Shown in pieces: positions 34,445 through 42,830 of a DNA stretch of 64,000 bases; within the stretch, counting starts at the first letter, position 1; each line of letters begins with the position of its first letter. The notes under the pieces are model-generated. The model made no database searches and was not told the origin of the DNA. It saw only the letters and a program-made list of their open reading frames with translations. The translations under genes were made by a program, and so were the position numbers. The DNA is from Clavibacter capsici (lineage in GTDB: Bacteria; Actinomycetota; Actinomycetes; Actinomycetales; Microbacteriaceae). The stretch is taken from NCBI RefSeq assembly GCF_001280205.1, contig NZ_CP012573.1, forward strand, positions 496,001-560,000, written 5' to 3'.

Positions 34445-35782
34445 ATCTCCCGCACCGACCGCACCTCCCGCCGCGCTCCCGAGCGCCCGCGGACCGCCGC
34501 CGCGCCGCGCCTCCGACTCGCCGCCGCGATCGCCGCGTCCGGCCTCCTGCTCGGCCTCGGCGTCCCGTCGGCGCAGGCCGCGGAGGAGTACCCCACCTGG
34601 TCCGAGGTGCAGGCGGCGCGATCCAGCGAGCAGGCCACCGCCGACCAGGTCACGCGCATCACCTCCCTCATCTCCGGCCTCTCCGCCGAGGTCGAGGCCG
34701 CGACCGCGCTCGCCCTCCAGCGCTCCGACGAGCACGCCGCCGCGGTGGACGCGCTCGACGAGGCCACCGGCGAGCTGGAGGCCCTCCAGACCAAGGCCGA
34801 GAAGGCGCAGGCCGAGGCCGACGACGCGAAGCGCCAGGTCGGGCAGCTCGTCGCCCAGCTCGCCCGCAGCGGGGGCGGCGGCGACGTCTCCCTCCGCCTC
34901 TTCACGAGCGGCGGCGAGGACGCCGACGCGCTCCTCGCCCGCATGGGCACCGCGACCAAGCTCGCCGACCGCCAGGACACCGCGTTCACGGCCGCCGTCA
35001 CCTCGGCCCGCACCGCCGAGTCGCTCGGCAAGCAGGCCTCGGTCGCGAAGGAGGCGCTCGCCGCTCTCGCCGCCGACGCCGAGGCCAAGCTGCAGGAGGC
35101 CTCCGCGGCGCAGGCCCGCGCGGATCAGGCGCTCGCCGAGCAGGAGGCCCGCAGCTCCGAGCTCCAGGCGCAGCTCACCACGCTCCGCGACTCCCGCATC
35201 TCCGTCGAGGAGGGCTTCGCGATCGGCGAGCGGAAGCGCCAGGAGGAGGCGGCCGCCGAGGCCCGCCGCCAGGCCGAGGCCCGCGCGGCCGCCGCAGCCG
35301 CTGCCGCCGCCGCGAACGCCGCCGCGCGTCCGCCGGCCAACGCGCCGCGTCCGCCGTCGTCCGGCGGCCAGTCCGCATCCGGCTGGACCATGCCGATCCG
35401 CAGCTACGGCTCCTACCAGTCCTACGGCATGCGCCTGCACCCGATCCTCGGCTACTGGCGCCTGCACGCGGGCGACGACTTCGGAGCCGGCTGCGGCACG
35501 CCCATCTACGCGACGGCGGCCGGCACCGTGCAGTTCGCGGGCGGATCCAGCGGCTTCGGCAACGCGATCACCCTCAACCACGGCGGCGGCGTGACGAGCG
35601 TCTACGGCCACATGTACTCGTACGGCGTCATGGTCCGCACGGGCCAGACCGTGCAGGCGGGCCAGCAGATCGGCGCCGTCGGCAGCGCCGGCCTCAGCAC
35701 CGGCTGCCACCTCCACTTCGAGATCCGGCAGGGCGGCGTCGCCACCTCGCCGATGCCCTTCCTCCGCAACCGCGGCGTCTGA
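34445..35782 (+). CDS. M23 peptidoglycan endopeptidase, secreted; probable ATC start
   Basis: About 445 residues. Signal peptide LRLAAAIAASGLLLGLGVPSAQA, then a long coiled coil (EVEAATALALQRSDEH through EARRQAEARAAAAA), then a LytM/M23 domain with zinc motif HAGDDFG (H-x3-D) and HLHFEI. Such proteins cut peptide cross-bridges, or activate amidases, at the division site. Start: TACCGT at 34400-34405 looks like the -10, and the only usual start codon in frame (GTG at 34370) lies upstream of it. GAGG six bases before the ATC at 34445 marks that codon as the likely start. With the GTG the protein would have 470 residues. The ATC call is inference. Confidence 0.85.
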   Translation: MSRTDRTSRRAPERPRTAAAPRLRLAAAIAASGLLLGLGVPSAQAAEEYPTWSEVQAARSSEQATADQVTRITSLISGLSAEVEAATALALQRSDEHAAAVDALDEATGELEALQTKAEKAQAEADDAKRQVGQLVAQLARSGGGGDVSLRLFTSGGEDADALLARMGTATKLADRQDTAFTAAVTSARTAESLGKQASVAKEALAALAADAEAKLQEASAAQARADQALAEQEARSSELQAQLTTLRDSRISVEEGFAIGERKRQEEAAAEARRQAEARAAAAAAAAAANAAARPPANAPRPPSSGGQSASGWTMPIRSYGSYQSYGMRLHPILGYWRLHAGDDFGAGCGTPIYATAAGTVQFAGGSSGFGNAITLNHGGGVTSVYGHMYSYGVMVRTGQTVQAGQQIGAVGSAGLSTGCHLHFEIRQGGVATSPMPFLRNRGV

Positions 35783-35827
35783 CCGGCCGAGTACGCTGGA
35801 CGCGTCGATGACCGGGGGGTGCGACGC

Positions 35828-36562
35828 ATGACGGGACGCATCAGGCGCGTGGCCCAGGCCGTGGCGCGGCCGGCCATCTTCGTGCAGTACCTGGCGCTGC
35901 GCGCGGGCCTGCAGAGCACGGTCTTCCCGCGGGACGCCGGTTCCGGCGTGGTGCCGGGGGAGTCGCCGCAGCGCGTCCTCGTCATCGGGGAGGCCACGGC
36001 CGTCGGCTTCGGCGTGCTGTCGCACGAGCTCGGCATGGCCGGCCACTTCTCCCGTCAGCTGGCCCGGCGCACCGGGCGCGGCGTGGAGTGGGCCACGCGC
36101 CCCTTTTCCGACCTCACCATCCACACGGCCGCGGGCACGGTCCGCGATCGCGCGCTCCTGGAGGGCGTCGACGTCGTGCTGCTCCTGGTGGGGGTGGGCG
36201 ACAGCATCCGCCTCACGCCCCAGCGCACCTGGCGCCGCCTGATGTGCGCGGCCATCGACGACCTGAGCCGCGGCCTGCCGGAGGGCGCGCGCGTGCTCGT
36301 CGCCGAGGTCCCGCCGCTGCGCGAGAGCACGGGCGTGCCCGCGGCCTGGCGGCCGGTCGCCGACCGGCACGCCCGCCTGCTCAACCGCGTGACCGCGGAG
36401 ATCGTCGCCTCGCGGGACGAGGCGCTCGCCGTGCCGTTCCCGCCCGAGAGCGTCATCGACATCGGCGACCCGGACGCCGCGCAGGCGTCGCGCGGGTACG
36501 CCTCGTGGTCGCGCGCCTTCGTCCAGCGGATGCTGGGGCCCGTCCCGAGCGCGGAGGCGTGA
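35828..36562 (+). CDS. SGNH/GDSL-hydrolase-like protein lacking catalytic residues
   Basis: A 244-residue protein with the layout of actinobacterial SGNH hydrolases: VLVIGEATAVGFG at residue 50, HFSRQLARRTGRGVEW, LLLVGVGDSIRLTP near 119, then a long C-terminal helix region. The catalytic Ser of block I (GES/GDS) is Ala56, the Asn of block III (GxND) is Gly124, and no D-x-x-H pair is evident at the end. It therefore looks like a non-catalytic member. Start ATG has GGGGGT upstream. It follows the M23 peptidase by 45 bases and may act with it at the cell wall (inference). Confidence 0.7.
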   Translation: MTGRIRRVAQAVARPAIFVQYLALRAGLQSTVFPRDAGSGVVPGESPQRVLVIGEATAVGFGVLSHELGMAGHFSRQLARRTGRGVEWATRPFSDLTIHTAAGTVRDRALLEGVDVVLLLVGVGDSIRLTPQRTWRRLMCAAIDDLSRGLPEGARVLVAEVPPLRESTGVPAAWRPVADRHARLLNRVTAEIVASRDEALAVPFPPESVIDIGDPDAAQASRGYASWSRAFVQRMLGPVPSAEA

Positions 36563-36725
36563 CCGGCGGTTGACCGTTCCCTGTGCATTCCTCGTGTGCG
36601 GGATACGCGCTCCGGCCCGGGCGTAGCGTCGAACGCGTGCCCGTGCCGGTGTCTCCACCGGCGCCCGGGCTCCCGGATCGCCCGACGACCCGACCCCACG
36701 CACCGAATCCGAACGAGGAGAAGCA

Positions 36726-37181
36726 ATGCCCCGAGTAATCGAGACCGTCGACGTCAACGTCCCCGTCAGCACCGCCTACAACCAGTGGACCCAGTTCGAG
36801 TCGTTCCCGAACTTCCTCAGCTACGTGGAGTCGATCACGCAGGTCACCGACACGCTCACCGAGTGGAAGGTCAAGATCGGCGGCGTCGAGCGCACGTTCG
36901 AGGCGAACATCACCGAGCAGCACCCCGACGAGCGCGTCGCCTGGAACTCCACGGGCGGCGACGAGGACCACGCCGGCGTCGTCACGTTCCACAAGCTCAG
37001 CGACACCGAGACCCGCGTCACCGTCCAGCTGGACTGGGAGGCCACGGGCCTCGTCGAGAAGGTCGGCGCCGCGATCGGCGTGGACGACCACGTCATCAAG
37101 GCCGACCTCAAGAACTTCAAGGAGTTCATCGAGAAGCGCGGCACCGAGGACGGCGCCTGGCGCGGGGACGTGAAGGCCTGA
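36726..37181 (+). CDS. SRPBCC-family protein (polyketide cyclase/lipid-binding fold)
   Basis: A 151-residue START-like protein: VIETVDVNVPVSTAYNQWTQFESFPNFL at the start, the typical SRPBCC first strand and helix, with the central ERVAWNSTGG and a C-terminal helix DLKNFKEFIEKRG. Bacterial members bind hydrophobic ligands, and the function is not predictable. A strong GAGGAGAAG lies before the ATG. The 78-residue gene follows two bases after the stop. Codon use is plainly AAG/TTC-rich, suggesting good expression. Confidence 0.88.
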   Translation: MPRVIETVDVNVPVSTAYNQWTQFESFPNFLSYVESITQVTDTLTEWKVKIGGVERTFEANITEQHPDERVAWNSTGGDEDHAGVVTFHKLSDTETRVTVQLDWEATGLVEKVGAAIGVDDHVIKADLKNFKEFIEKRGTEDGAWRGDVKA

Positions 37182-37183
37182 TC

Positions 37184-37420
37184 GTGGACACCTCCGAGAT
37201 CGTCTGGAACCAGGAGGCGCGCGACAAGATCCTCACGGACAGCGACCGCGTGCTCCAGGAGGCCGTGCTCACCGCGGCCGAGGAGCTCGAGGGCCAGGAC
37301 TGGGAGACCGTGTACCAGCGCCTGTTCGAGCAGCTGAAGGACCGCTTCATCGACTTCGAGCCCGGCCCGGACCTCCGCAAGTACGCGGAGGCCGTGTCCC
37401 GCGGCGAGATCCAGCGCTGA
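37184..37420 (+). CDS. Small acidic protein of unknown function
   Basis: A 78-residue protein, strongly helical (VLQEAVLTAAEELEGQDWETVYQRLFEQL), with no membrane segment and a conserved-looking DFEPGPDLRKYAEAVSRGEI ending. GTG start two bases after the SRPBCC stop indicates co-transcription and coupling. No family recognised. Confidence 0.7.
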   Translation: MDTSEIVWNQEARDKILTDSDRVLQEAVLTAAEELEGQDWETVYQRLFEQLKDRFIDFEPGPDLRKYAEAVSRGEIQR

Positions 37421-37444
37421 CGCCAGCGTCACCAGCACCACCGG

Positions 37445-37478
37445 GAGGGCCCGGCATCCGCGAGGGTGCCGGGCCCTC
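37445..37478 (+). terminator. Terminator after the SRPBCC operon
   Basis: A 12-base perfect stem (37445-37456 with 37467-37478) with a 10-base loop, 25 bases after the small-protein stop. Confidence 0.75.
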
Positions 37479-37552
37479 TCCGCGTCCCCGTCTCCCCAGC
37501 TGCTGGATACGCTGGATGCGCGCCGCGGGGCGCAGCGACCACGGGAGACGCG

Positions 37553-38329
37553 ATGAGCGACACGGACGACCACGACGGACGGCCGGACGCGGAGCAGCCG
37601 CCGGAGGTGCGGGGCCCGGCGGACCCGCAGGGCGGGTCGGCGTACGCGCCGGCATCCGCGTACCCGGCCGGCTCCTTCCCGGTCGCGGCCCAGCCCGGCG
37701 ATCCGCACCCCGCCGGCCCCTACGCGCCGATGCACCCGGGCGCGGTCCCGCCGCCCGGCTACGGCATGGTCCTCGTGCCGCACGCCCTCCGCCCGCTGCC
37801 CGAGCACATCGACCCGGCCTGGCGGCTCGCGGGCGTCGGCCGTCGCGCGGCCGGGCGGATCCTCGACCAGGTCGTGTTCGGGCTCGTCGGCGGCCTCTCC
37901 GCGGGGGCCTTCATCGTCCCTCTGCAGGGGATCGCGCAGCAGCGGATCAACGACATGCAGCTGATCGGCGAGGCCGCCGACGACATGATGGACACCTACT
38001 TCGGCGGCGCCATGATCGGGTTCCTCATCAGCTTGGTCGCGTACCTGCTCATCGCGACGTGGTGGCTCGGCTGGAAGGGCTCGACGCCCGGCAAGGCCAT
38101 GGTCGGGATCCGCGTGCAGCGCTTCTCGGAGCCCGGCATGCTCGGCTTCGGGCGCGCGCTCCTCCGCGGCGTCGTGCAGAACGCGTTCGCGCTCGGCTCG
38201 CTCTTCACGATCTGGCTGCCGTACGCGTCCGTCGGCTGGGACTCCCGCCACCTGCTGCGCGGCTGGCACGACCTGGCCGCCGACGACGTGGTGCTCGCGC
38301 GCCGGACGGAGACGCCCGCCTCCTACTGA
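37553..38329 (+). CDS. RDD-family membrane protein
   Basis: A 258-residue protein. The first 90 residues are disordered and Pro/Ala/Gly-rich (PAEQ-like), then an RDD domain: RRAAGRILDQVVFG at about residue 99, two membrane segments, the STPGKAMVGIRV motif, and a third segment ending WHDLAADDVVL. RDD proteins are poorly understood and some act in ion transport. GGGAG lies before the ATG. Confidence 0.85.
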   Translation: MSDTDDHDGRPDAEQPPEVRGPADPQGGSAYAPASAYPAGSFPVAAQPGDPHPAGPYAPMHPGAVPPPGYGMVLVPHALRPLPEHIDPAWRLAGVGRRAAGRILDQVVFGLVGGLSAGAFIVPLQGIAQQRINDMQLIGEAADDMMDTYFGGAMIGFLISLVAYLLIATWWLGWKGSTPGKAMVGIRVQRFSEPGMLGFGRALLRGVVQNAFALGSLFTIWLPYASVGWDSRHLLRGWHDLAADDVVLARRTETPASY

Positions 38330-38528
38330 CGCGGCGCGCTCGACGCGGCGCGCCCGGCGGGCGGGCAGCCTGACGAGCGCCTGGGAGAAGCGCCCGCGGA
38401 GGAATGGCGCCCTGCGGGTCCCGGTTCGTGCGAGGGCGGTCCGCCCGGACCGCTGGTCCCCGACGCCCCGCTCGACGTGATCCGTCGAGGCGCGCGCCGG
38501 GCCACCCGCGAGACGAAGGATCCACCAC

Positions 38529-39602
38529 GTGAAGCTCTTCTCCCCCGTCACCCTGGGCGCCCTCGAGCTCCCCAACCGCGTCGCCATGGCGCCCCTGACG
38601 CGCATGCGCGCGGACGAGCACGGCGTCCCCGGCGACCTCATCGTCGAGCACTACACCCAGCGCGCGTCCACCGGCCTCATCGTCACCGAGGGCGTGTTCA
38701 CGAGCGAGCGCAGCAAGGCGTACCCGGGACAGCCCGGCATCGTGACGGACGAGCAGATCGCCGGCTGGCGCCGGGTCACCGACTCGGTGCACGCCGCGGG
38801 CGGACGCATGGTCATGCAGCTCATGCACGGCGGCCGCGTCTCCCACGAGGACATCACGGGCGGCCTGCCGCTGCTCGCGCCGAGCGCCATCGCGATCCAG
38901 GGCGAGGTGCACGTGCCCACCGGCAAGAAGCCGTACCCCGTGCCGAGCGAGCCGGAGACCGACGAGGTCCCGCTCATCGTGGACGAGCTCACGGTCGCGG
39001 CGCGCAACGCCGTCGACGCCGGGTTCGACGGCGTCGAGATCCACTCCGCCAACGGCTACCTGCTGCACGAGTTCCTGTCGCCCGTCTCCAACGTGCGCAC
39101 CGACGCCTACGGCGGATCGCCCGCGAACCGCGCGAAGCTCGGCATCGACGTGGCGCACGCGGTCTCCCGCGAGATCGGCGCCGACCGCGTCGGCATCCGG
39201 ATCTCGCCGTCGCACAACATCCAGGACGTGCTCGAGGAGGACCCCGAGGAGACGCGCGCCACCTACGAGGCGCTGCTGTCCGGCATCGCGCCGCTCGGCA
39301 TGGCCTACGTGAGCATCCTCCACGCGGAGCCCGCGGGCGAGCTCGTGCAGGGCCTCCGGAAGACGTTCGGCGGTCCGCTCATGATCAACAGCGGCTTCGG
39401 CGTCCAGACCGAGTACGACGAGGCGATCCAGCTGGTCGACGAGGGTACGGCCGACGTCGTGGCCGTCGGCCGCATGGTCATCGCCAACCCCGACCTCGTC
39501 GAGCGCTGGGAGTCCGGCGCGGGCACGAACGAGCCGAACCCAGCCACGTTCTACGGCCCCGGCGCCGAGGGCTACACCGACTACCCGGCGCTCGCGAGCT
39601 GA
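38529..39602 (+). CDS. Old-yellow-enzyme-type alkene reductase (NADH:flavin oxidoreductase)
   Basis: A 357-residue FMN barrel enzyme that reduces activated double bonds such as enones with NAD(P)H. Features: NRVAMAPLTRMRA at residue 17, MQLMHGGRVSH near 95, the FMN/substrate His-x2-Asn in EIHSANGYLLHEF, NVRTDAYGG, and C-terminal VAVGRMVIANPDLVERW. Length and motifs match the classical OYE/NemA group. Transcribed alone, convergent with the two-component system. Confidence 0.92.
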   Translation: MKLFSPVTLGALELPNRVAMAPLTRMRADEHGVPGDLIVEHYTQRASTGLIVTEGVFTSERSKAYPGQPGIVTDEQIAGWRRVTDSVHAAGGRMVMQLMHGGRVSHEDITGGLPLLAPSAIAIQGEVHVPTGKKPYPVPSEPETDEVPLIVDELTVAARNAVDAGFDGVEIHSANGYLLHEFLSPVSNVRTDAYGGSPANRAKLGIDVAHAVSREIGADRVGIRISPSHNIQDVLEEDPEETRATYEALLSGIAPLGMAYVSILHAEPAGELVQGLRKTFGGPLMINSGFGVQTEYDEAIQLVDEGTADVVAVGRMVIANPDLVERWESGAGTNEPNPATFYGPGAEGYTDYPALAS

Positions 39603-39638
39603 TCCGCCGTGCCTGACCGGCTCCGGCCGGCACCGCCC

Positions 39639-39675
39639 GAGGCCGGGCTCACCCCGACGGGGCGAGCCCGGCCTC
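39639..39675. terminator. Bidirectional terminator between ene-reductase and response regulator
   Basis: A 12-base perfect stem (39639-39650 with 39664-39675). It contains the stop codon of the leftward response regulator and serves both convergent genes. Confidence 0.75.
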
Positions 39676-40347
39676 GTGCACGAGCACGGCGACCTGGACG
39701 CGCCCGTCGACGCCGAGCTTGTCGAGCACGTGCCCCACGTGCGTCTTCACGGTGGCGACGCCGAGGAACATCTCGGCCGCGATGCGCGCGTTCGACCACC
39801 CGCGCGCGATCGCCAGGGCCACCTCCTGCTCGCGTTCCGTCAGCGTCGCGAAGCGCGCCCGCTCGACCGTGCGGTCGGCGCGGTCGCGCTGGGCCGCGAC
39901 GCCGATCACGGTGTCGAGCACCGTGGGGGACAGGATCGACCTGCCCGCCGCGACCTGCCGCACCGCCAGGACGAGGTCGACGGGCGGCGTGTCCTTGAGC
40001 AGGAACCCTCGGGCCCCCGCGCGGAGCGCCCCGAGCACGAGCTCGTCGGCGTCGAAGGTCGTGAGCACGATCACCGCCAGGTCCGGGCGCCGGGCGACCT
40101 CGCGGGCCGTGGCGGTGATCCCGTCGCAGACCGGCATGCGGATGTCCATCAGCACGACGTCGGGGGCGGTCCGCGCGATCACGGCGCCGGCGGCGAGCCC
40201 GTCGGCGGCCTCGCCGACCACCTCGAGCCCGTGCCCGCCGCCCAGCAGCATCGCGAGGCCCGCGCGGACGAGGGGGTCGTCGTCCACGACGACGACGCGG
40301 ATCGACGGGCCGTCCGCGGGTACGACGCCCTCGAGTCCGTCGGTCAC
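39649..40347 (-). CDS. NarL/LuxR-type response regulator
   Basis: A 232-residue regulator. Receiver domain with acidic pair VVVDDD at residue 14, phospho-acceptor Asp in VLMDIRMP, Thr in VLTTFDAD and Lys in LLKDTPP. A LuxR helix-turn-helix follows (LTEREQEVALAIARGWSNARIAAEMFLGVATVKTHV). GTG start overlaps the histidine kinase stop, so the pair is co-translated. No target is evident. Confidence 0.93.
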   Translation of the reverse strand: MTDGLEGVVPADGPSIRVVVVDDDPLVRAGLAMLLGGGHGLEVVGEAADGLAAGAVIARTAPDVVLMDIRMPVCDGITATAREVARRPDLAVIVLTTFDADELVLGALRAGARGFLLKDTPPVDLVLAVRQVAAGRSILSPTVLDTVIGVAAQRDRADRTVERARFATLTEREQEVALAIARGWSNARIAAEMFLGVATVKTHVGHVLDKLGVDGRVQVAVLVHEAGLAPSG

Positions 40348-41609
40348 GCCGTCCACGGCAGCACCGCCTCGACCACGTGCTGGCCGTCGCGCCGCGCGAC
40401 GTCGAGGCTGCCGTCCACGGCGCGGGCGCGCTCGGCGATCCCGGCGATGCCGTGGCCGGGCGTCGTCGCGGGGTCCGCGGCGGGATCCTCGGGCAGGGGG
40501 TTCTGGACGACGATGCGCAGGGATCCGCCGGCGCGGCCGCCCAGCGACACCTCGACCGGCGCGCCCGGCGCGTGCCGGCGGGCGTTGGTCAGGCACTCCT
40601 GGATGACGCGGTACGCGTGGCGCGAGGTCGTCGCGGACAGCCGCGGCAGGTCGTCGCGGGTGTCGGGGTGGACGTGCGCGTGCACCTCCACGCCGAGGGC
40701 GCGCGCCTCGTCGAGGAGCGCCGGGAGGTCGGCGAGCGTCGGCTGCGGGGGAGCGACGGCGGGCGAGCCCGACGGATCCCGCAGCACGCCCAGGACCTCG
40801 CGCAGCTCGGTGAGCGCGGTGCGGGCGTTGTCGCGCACGACGCCCGCGGTCGCGCGCACCTCGCCCGGGTCGAGGTCGTCGCGGTACTCCAGCGCGCCCG
40901 CGTGCAGGGCGACGAGGGACAGCCGGTGCGCCAGGACGTCGTGCATCTCGCGGGCGATCCGCGTGCGCTCGTGGTCCGCCGCCTGCTCGGAGCGGAGCGC
41001 CTGCTCCTCCTCCGTGAGCCGGGCGCGCTCCCGGAGCGACGCCAGCAGCTCGCGGCGGCCGCCCACGTAGAGACCCACGACGATCAGGAGGCCGAGCACC
41101 ACGAGGAGCGCGGCGCCCGTGAGCGGCAGCTCCTCCGGGGTCACGGAGAGGGGCGAGAGGCCGGCGCCCTCCCACGCGGCGACCGCCGCGATCCAGACCG
41201 CCGTCGCGAGGGCGATCTCCTTCGGGCGACGGCGGGTCGCGAGCGACACCAGGGCGATCGCCGCGGCCGGGAGCCCGAGGGTCGACACCGCCCCGACGAC
41301 GCCGAGGAGCACCGCGATCGCGACGGGCGCGTGGCGGCGCAGCGGGAGGAGCGCGATGCCGAGGAGCCCCGCGCCGGCGTCGAGCAGGAGCACGAGCTCG
41401 ACGTGGGCGCCGGTGGCGCCCGTCTCGTCGACGAGCGTGAGCGTCGCGCCGAACGCGAGCGTGCCGATGACGAGGCTGAGCAGGACGAGCGCGGCCTCGC
41501 GGCCGACGACGCGGACGCGGACGCGGCGGGTCGGGCGGCCGCCGCCGGTGTCGCCGCTCGAGTCGCCGGCGGAGCGGACGCGGAGGAGGTGCGCGGTGCG
41601 GGTGGGCAT
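40344..41609 (-). CDS. Sensor histidine kinase (HisKA_3/NarX type)
   Basis: A 421-residue kinase with five or six membrane helices in the first 190 residues, a short coiled coil, the dimerisation domain with phospho-His in ERTRIAREMHDVLAHRLS, and an ATPase domain with the N-box VIQECLTNARRHAP and G-box GHGIAGIAERA. There is no large extracellular sensor, so it probably senses the membrane or cell-envelope state, as related DesK/LiaS-like kinases do (inference). TAGGGT sits six bases before the ATG. Confidence 0.93.
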   Translation of the reverse strand: MPTRTAHLLRVRSAGDSSGDTGGGRPTRRVRVRVVGREAALVLLSLVIGTLAFGATLTLVDETGATGAHVELVLLLDAGAGLLGIALLPLRRHAPVAIAVLLGVVGAVSTLGLPAAAIALVSLATRRRPKEIALATAVWIAAVAAWEGAGLSPLSVTPEELPLTGAALLVVLGLLIVVGLYVGGRRELLASLRERARLTEEEQALRSEQAADHERTRIAREMHDVLAHRLSLVALHAGALEYRDDLDPGEVRATAGVVRDNARTALTELREVLGVLRDPSGSPAVAPPQPTLADLPALLDEARALGVEVHAHVHPDTRDDLPRLSATTSRHAYRVIQECLTNARRHAPGAPVEVSLGGRAGGSLRIVVQNPLPEDPAADPATTPGHGIAGIAERARAVDGSLDVARRDGQHVVEAVLPWTA

Positions 41610-41677
41610 GCCCCGACCCTACGGAGCCGGGCCGGACCCCCGGATCGACCGGAAGGGGGAGATGACGGGGTGGCGGG

Positions 41678-42034
41678 TCAGCGGGTGGTGCGGGCCGCGC
41701 GGCGCTCGGCGCGGGAGGCGCGCCAGCGGCGCCAGGCGTCCCAGAAGCGGTGCAGCTGGCGCTTGAGGAAGACGTTCACGCGGTGGGCGGCGGGGAACTC
41801 GGTGCCGAGCACGGCGATCCCGAGGAAGACGATGAGCCAGCCGGGGCCGGGCAGCGGGATGAGGACGATGCCGACGAGGACGATGGAGACGCCGAGGAGC
41901 CCCACGAGGATCCGGTAGAGCCAGCGCGCCTTCGGGTGCAGCTCGATCCAGGCCCGGCAGCGCCGCAGGAACCGCCGCAGCGGATGCGAGTGGCTGGAGC
42001 CCGCCTCGTACTCGCGGGTCAGGGTGTCGGACAT
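41678..42034 (-). CDS. PGPGW (TIGR02611-like) small membrane protein
   Basis: A 118-residue protein with the family motif LIPLPGPGWLIVFLGIAVLGTEF between two membrane helices (about 43-63 and 66-82) and a very basic C-terminus (RRWRASRAERRAARTTR). Function is unknown in the family. TAGCGT lies six bases before the ATG. Confidence 0.85.
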   Translation of the reverse strand: MSDTLTREYEAGSSHSHPLRRFLRRCRAWIELHPKARWLYRILVGLLGVSIVLVGIVLIPLPGPGWLIVFLGIAVLGTEFPAAHRVNVFLKRQLHRFWDAWRRWRASRAERRAARTTR

Positions 42035-42119
42035 GGGTTCACGCTACGGGCGGCGGGCGGCATCCGTCTTCCTCGTCCGGGGAATCCGCAGGATGCCGGC
42101 ACGCGACGGCCAGGCGCGA

Positions 42120-42719
42120 TCAGCGCGCGGGCGGCGCCGTGATCCGCCGCGCCGCCTCCACGACGGCAGCCCGGTCGGCGGCGCGCGCCCGGGGCGTGTC
42201 CGCGTGCATCGCGGGGTAGGGCGACTGCACCCAGGACTGCGCGAGCGCGAACAGCATCGTGAGGAGGCGCTGCGGATCCCACGACGGGTCGATGTGCCCC
42301 TCCTCCTGCCCGCGGCGGATGGCCTGCACCTTGGCCGACGGCGACGTGTCGCTGTGCGGCACGTCGAGCTGCACGCCGTCGAGCCGGGCCCACGCGAGCA
42401 TGCGCCGGTGCTCGGGATGCTCGTACGCGTGGTCGAAGAGCTGGCCGACGAAGCCGGGGAGGTCGGCGGGATCCAGCGTCACGGCGGAGAAGAACTCGAC
42501 GCCGTTGAGCTTCAGCACCGCGTGGAAGAGCGACTCCTTGTCGGTGAAGTGCGCGTAGAGCCGCTCCTTGCTCGCGCGTCCCGAGCGGGCGATGCGGTCC
42601 ACCCGCGCGCCCGCCAGGCCATGGGCGGCGAACTCCTCGCGCGCGGCCAGGAGGATGCGGTGCCGGACGTCGTCCGGCCTCTCGTCGGTGGTGCGGGCGG
42701 ACCCCGTCGTCGCTGCCAT
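42120..42719 (-). CDS. TetR-family repressor of the adjacent MFS exporter
   Basis: A 199-residue regulator: helix-turn-helix LLAAREEFAAHGLAGARVDRIARSGRASKERLYAHFTDKESLF (residues 24-66), then a helical ligand domain. It is divergent from an MFS drug exporter with a perfect palindrome between them. The TACGCT hexamer six bases before the ATG suggests a leaderless transcript and abuts the palindrome, so it probably represses itself as well. Confidence 0.93.
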   Translation of the reverse strand: MAATTGSARTTDERPDDVRHRILLAAREEFAAHGLAGARVDRIARSGRASKERLYAHFTDKESLFHAVLKLNGVEFFSAVTLDPADLPGFVGQLFDHAYEHPEHRRMLAWARLDGVQLDVPHSDTSPSAKVQAIRRGQEEGHIDPSWDPQRLLTMLFALAQSWVQSPYPAMHADTPRARAADRAAVVEAARRITAPPAR

Positions 42720-42732
42720 GTGAACAGCGTAT

Positions 42733-42756
42733 GTCAAACGAACCGGTTCGTTTGAC
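42733..42756. promoter_or_regulatory. Perfect 24-base palindromic TetR operator
   Basis: Both halves read GTCAAACGAACC and its complement, centred on ACCGGT. Rightward, the right half ends in the -35 TTGACT (42752-42757), 18 bases before the -10 TAGATT (42776-42781) of the MFS gene. Leftward it touches the -10 region of the TetR gene. One bound repressor could shut both promoters. Confidence 0.85.
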
Positions 42757-42830
42757 TCTTCGCCCGGGTCGGACCTAGATTGGACCGTCCTCGCCCGCCC
42801 GGGCGCCGCACGATCCTCCAGGAGCACCAG

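Noticed and set aside
36634-36639. TAGCGT as a -10 for the SRPBCC gene
   Set aside because: No matching -35 was found at 16-19 bases, and the gene has a strong Shine-Dalgarno, so the promoter stays undefined.
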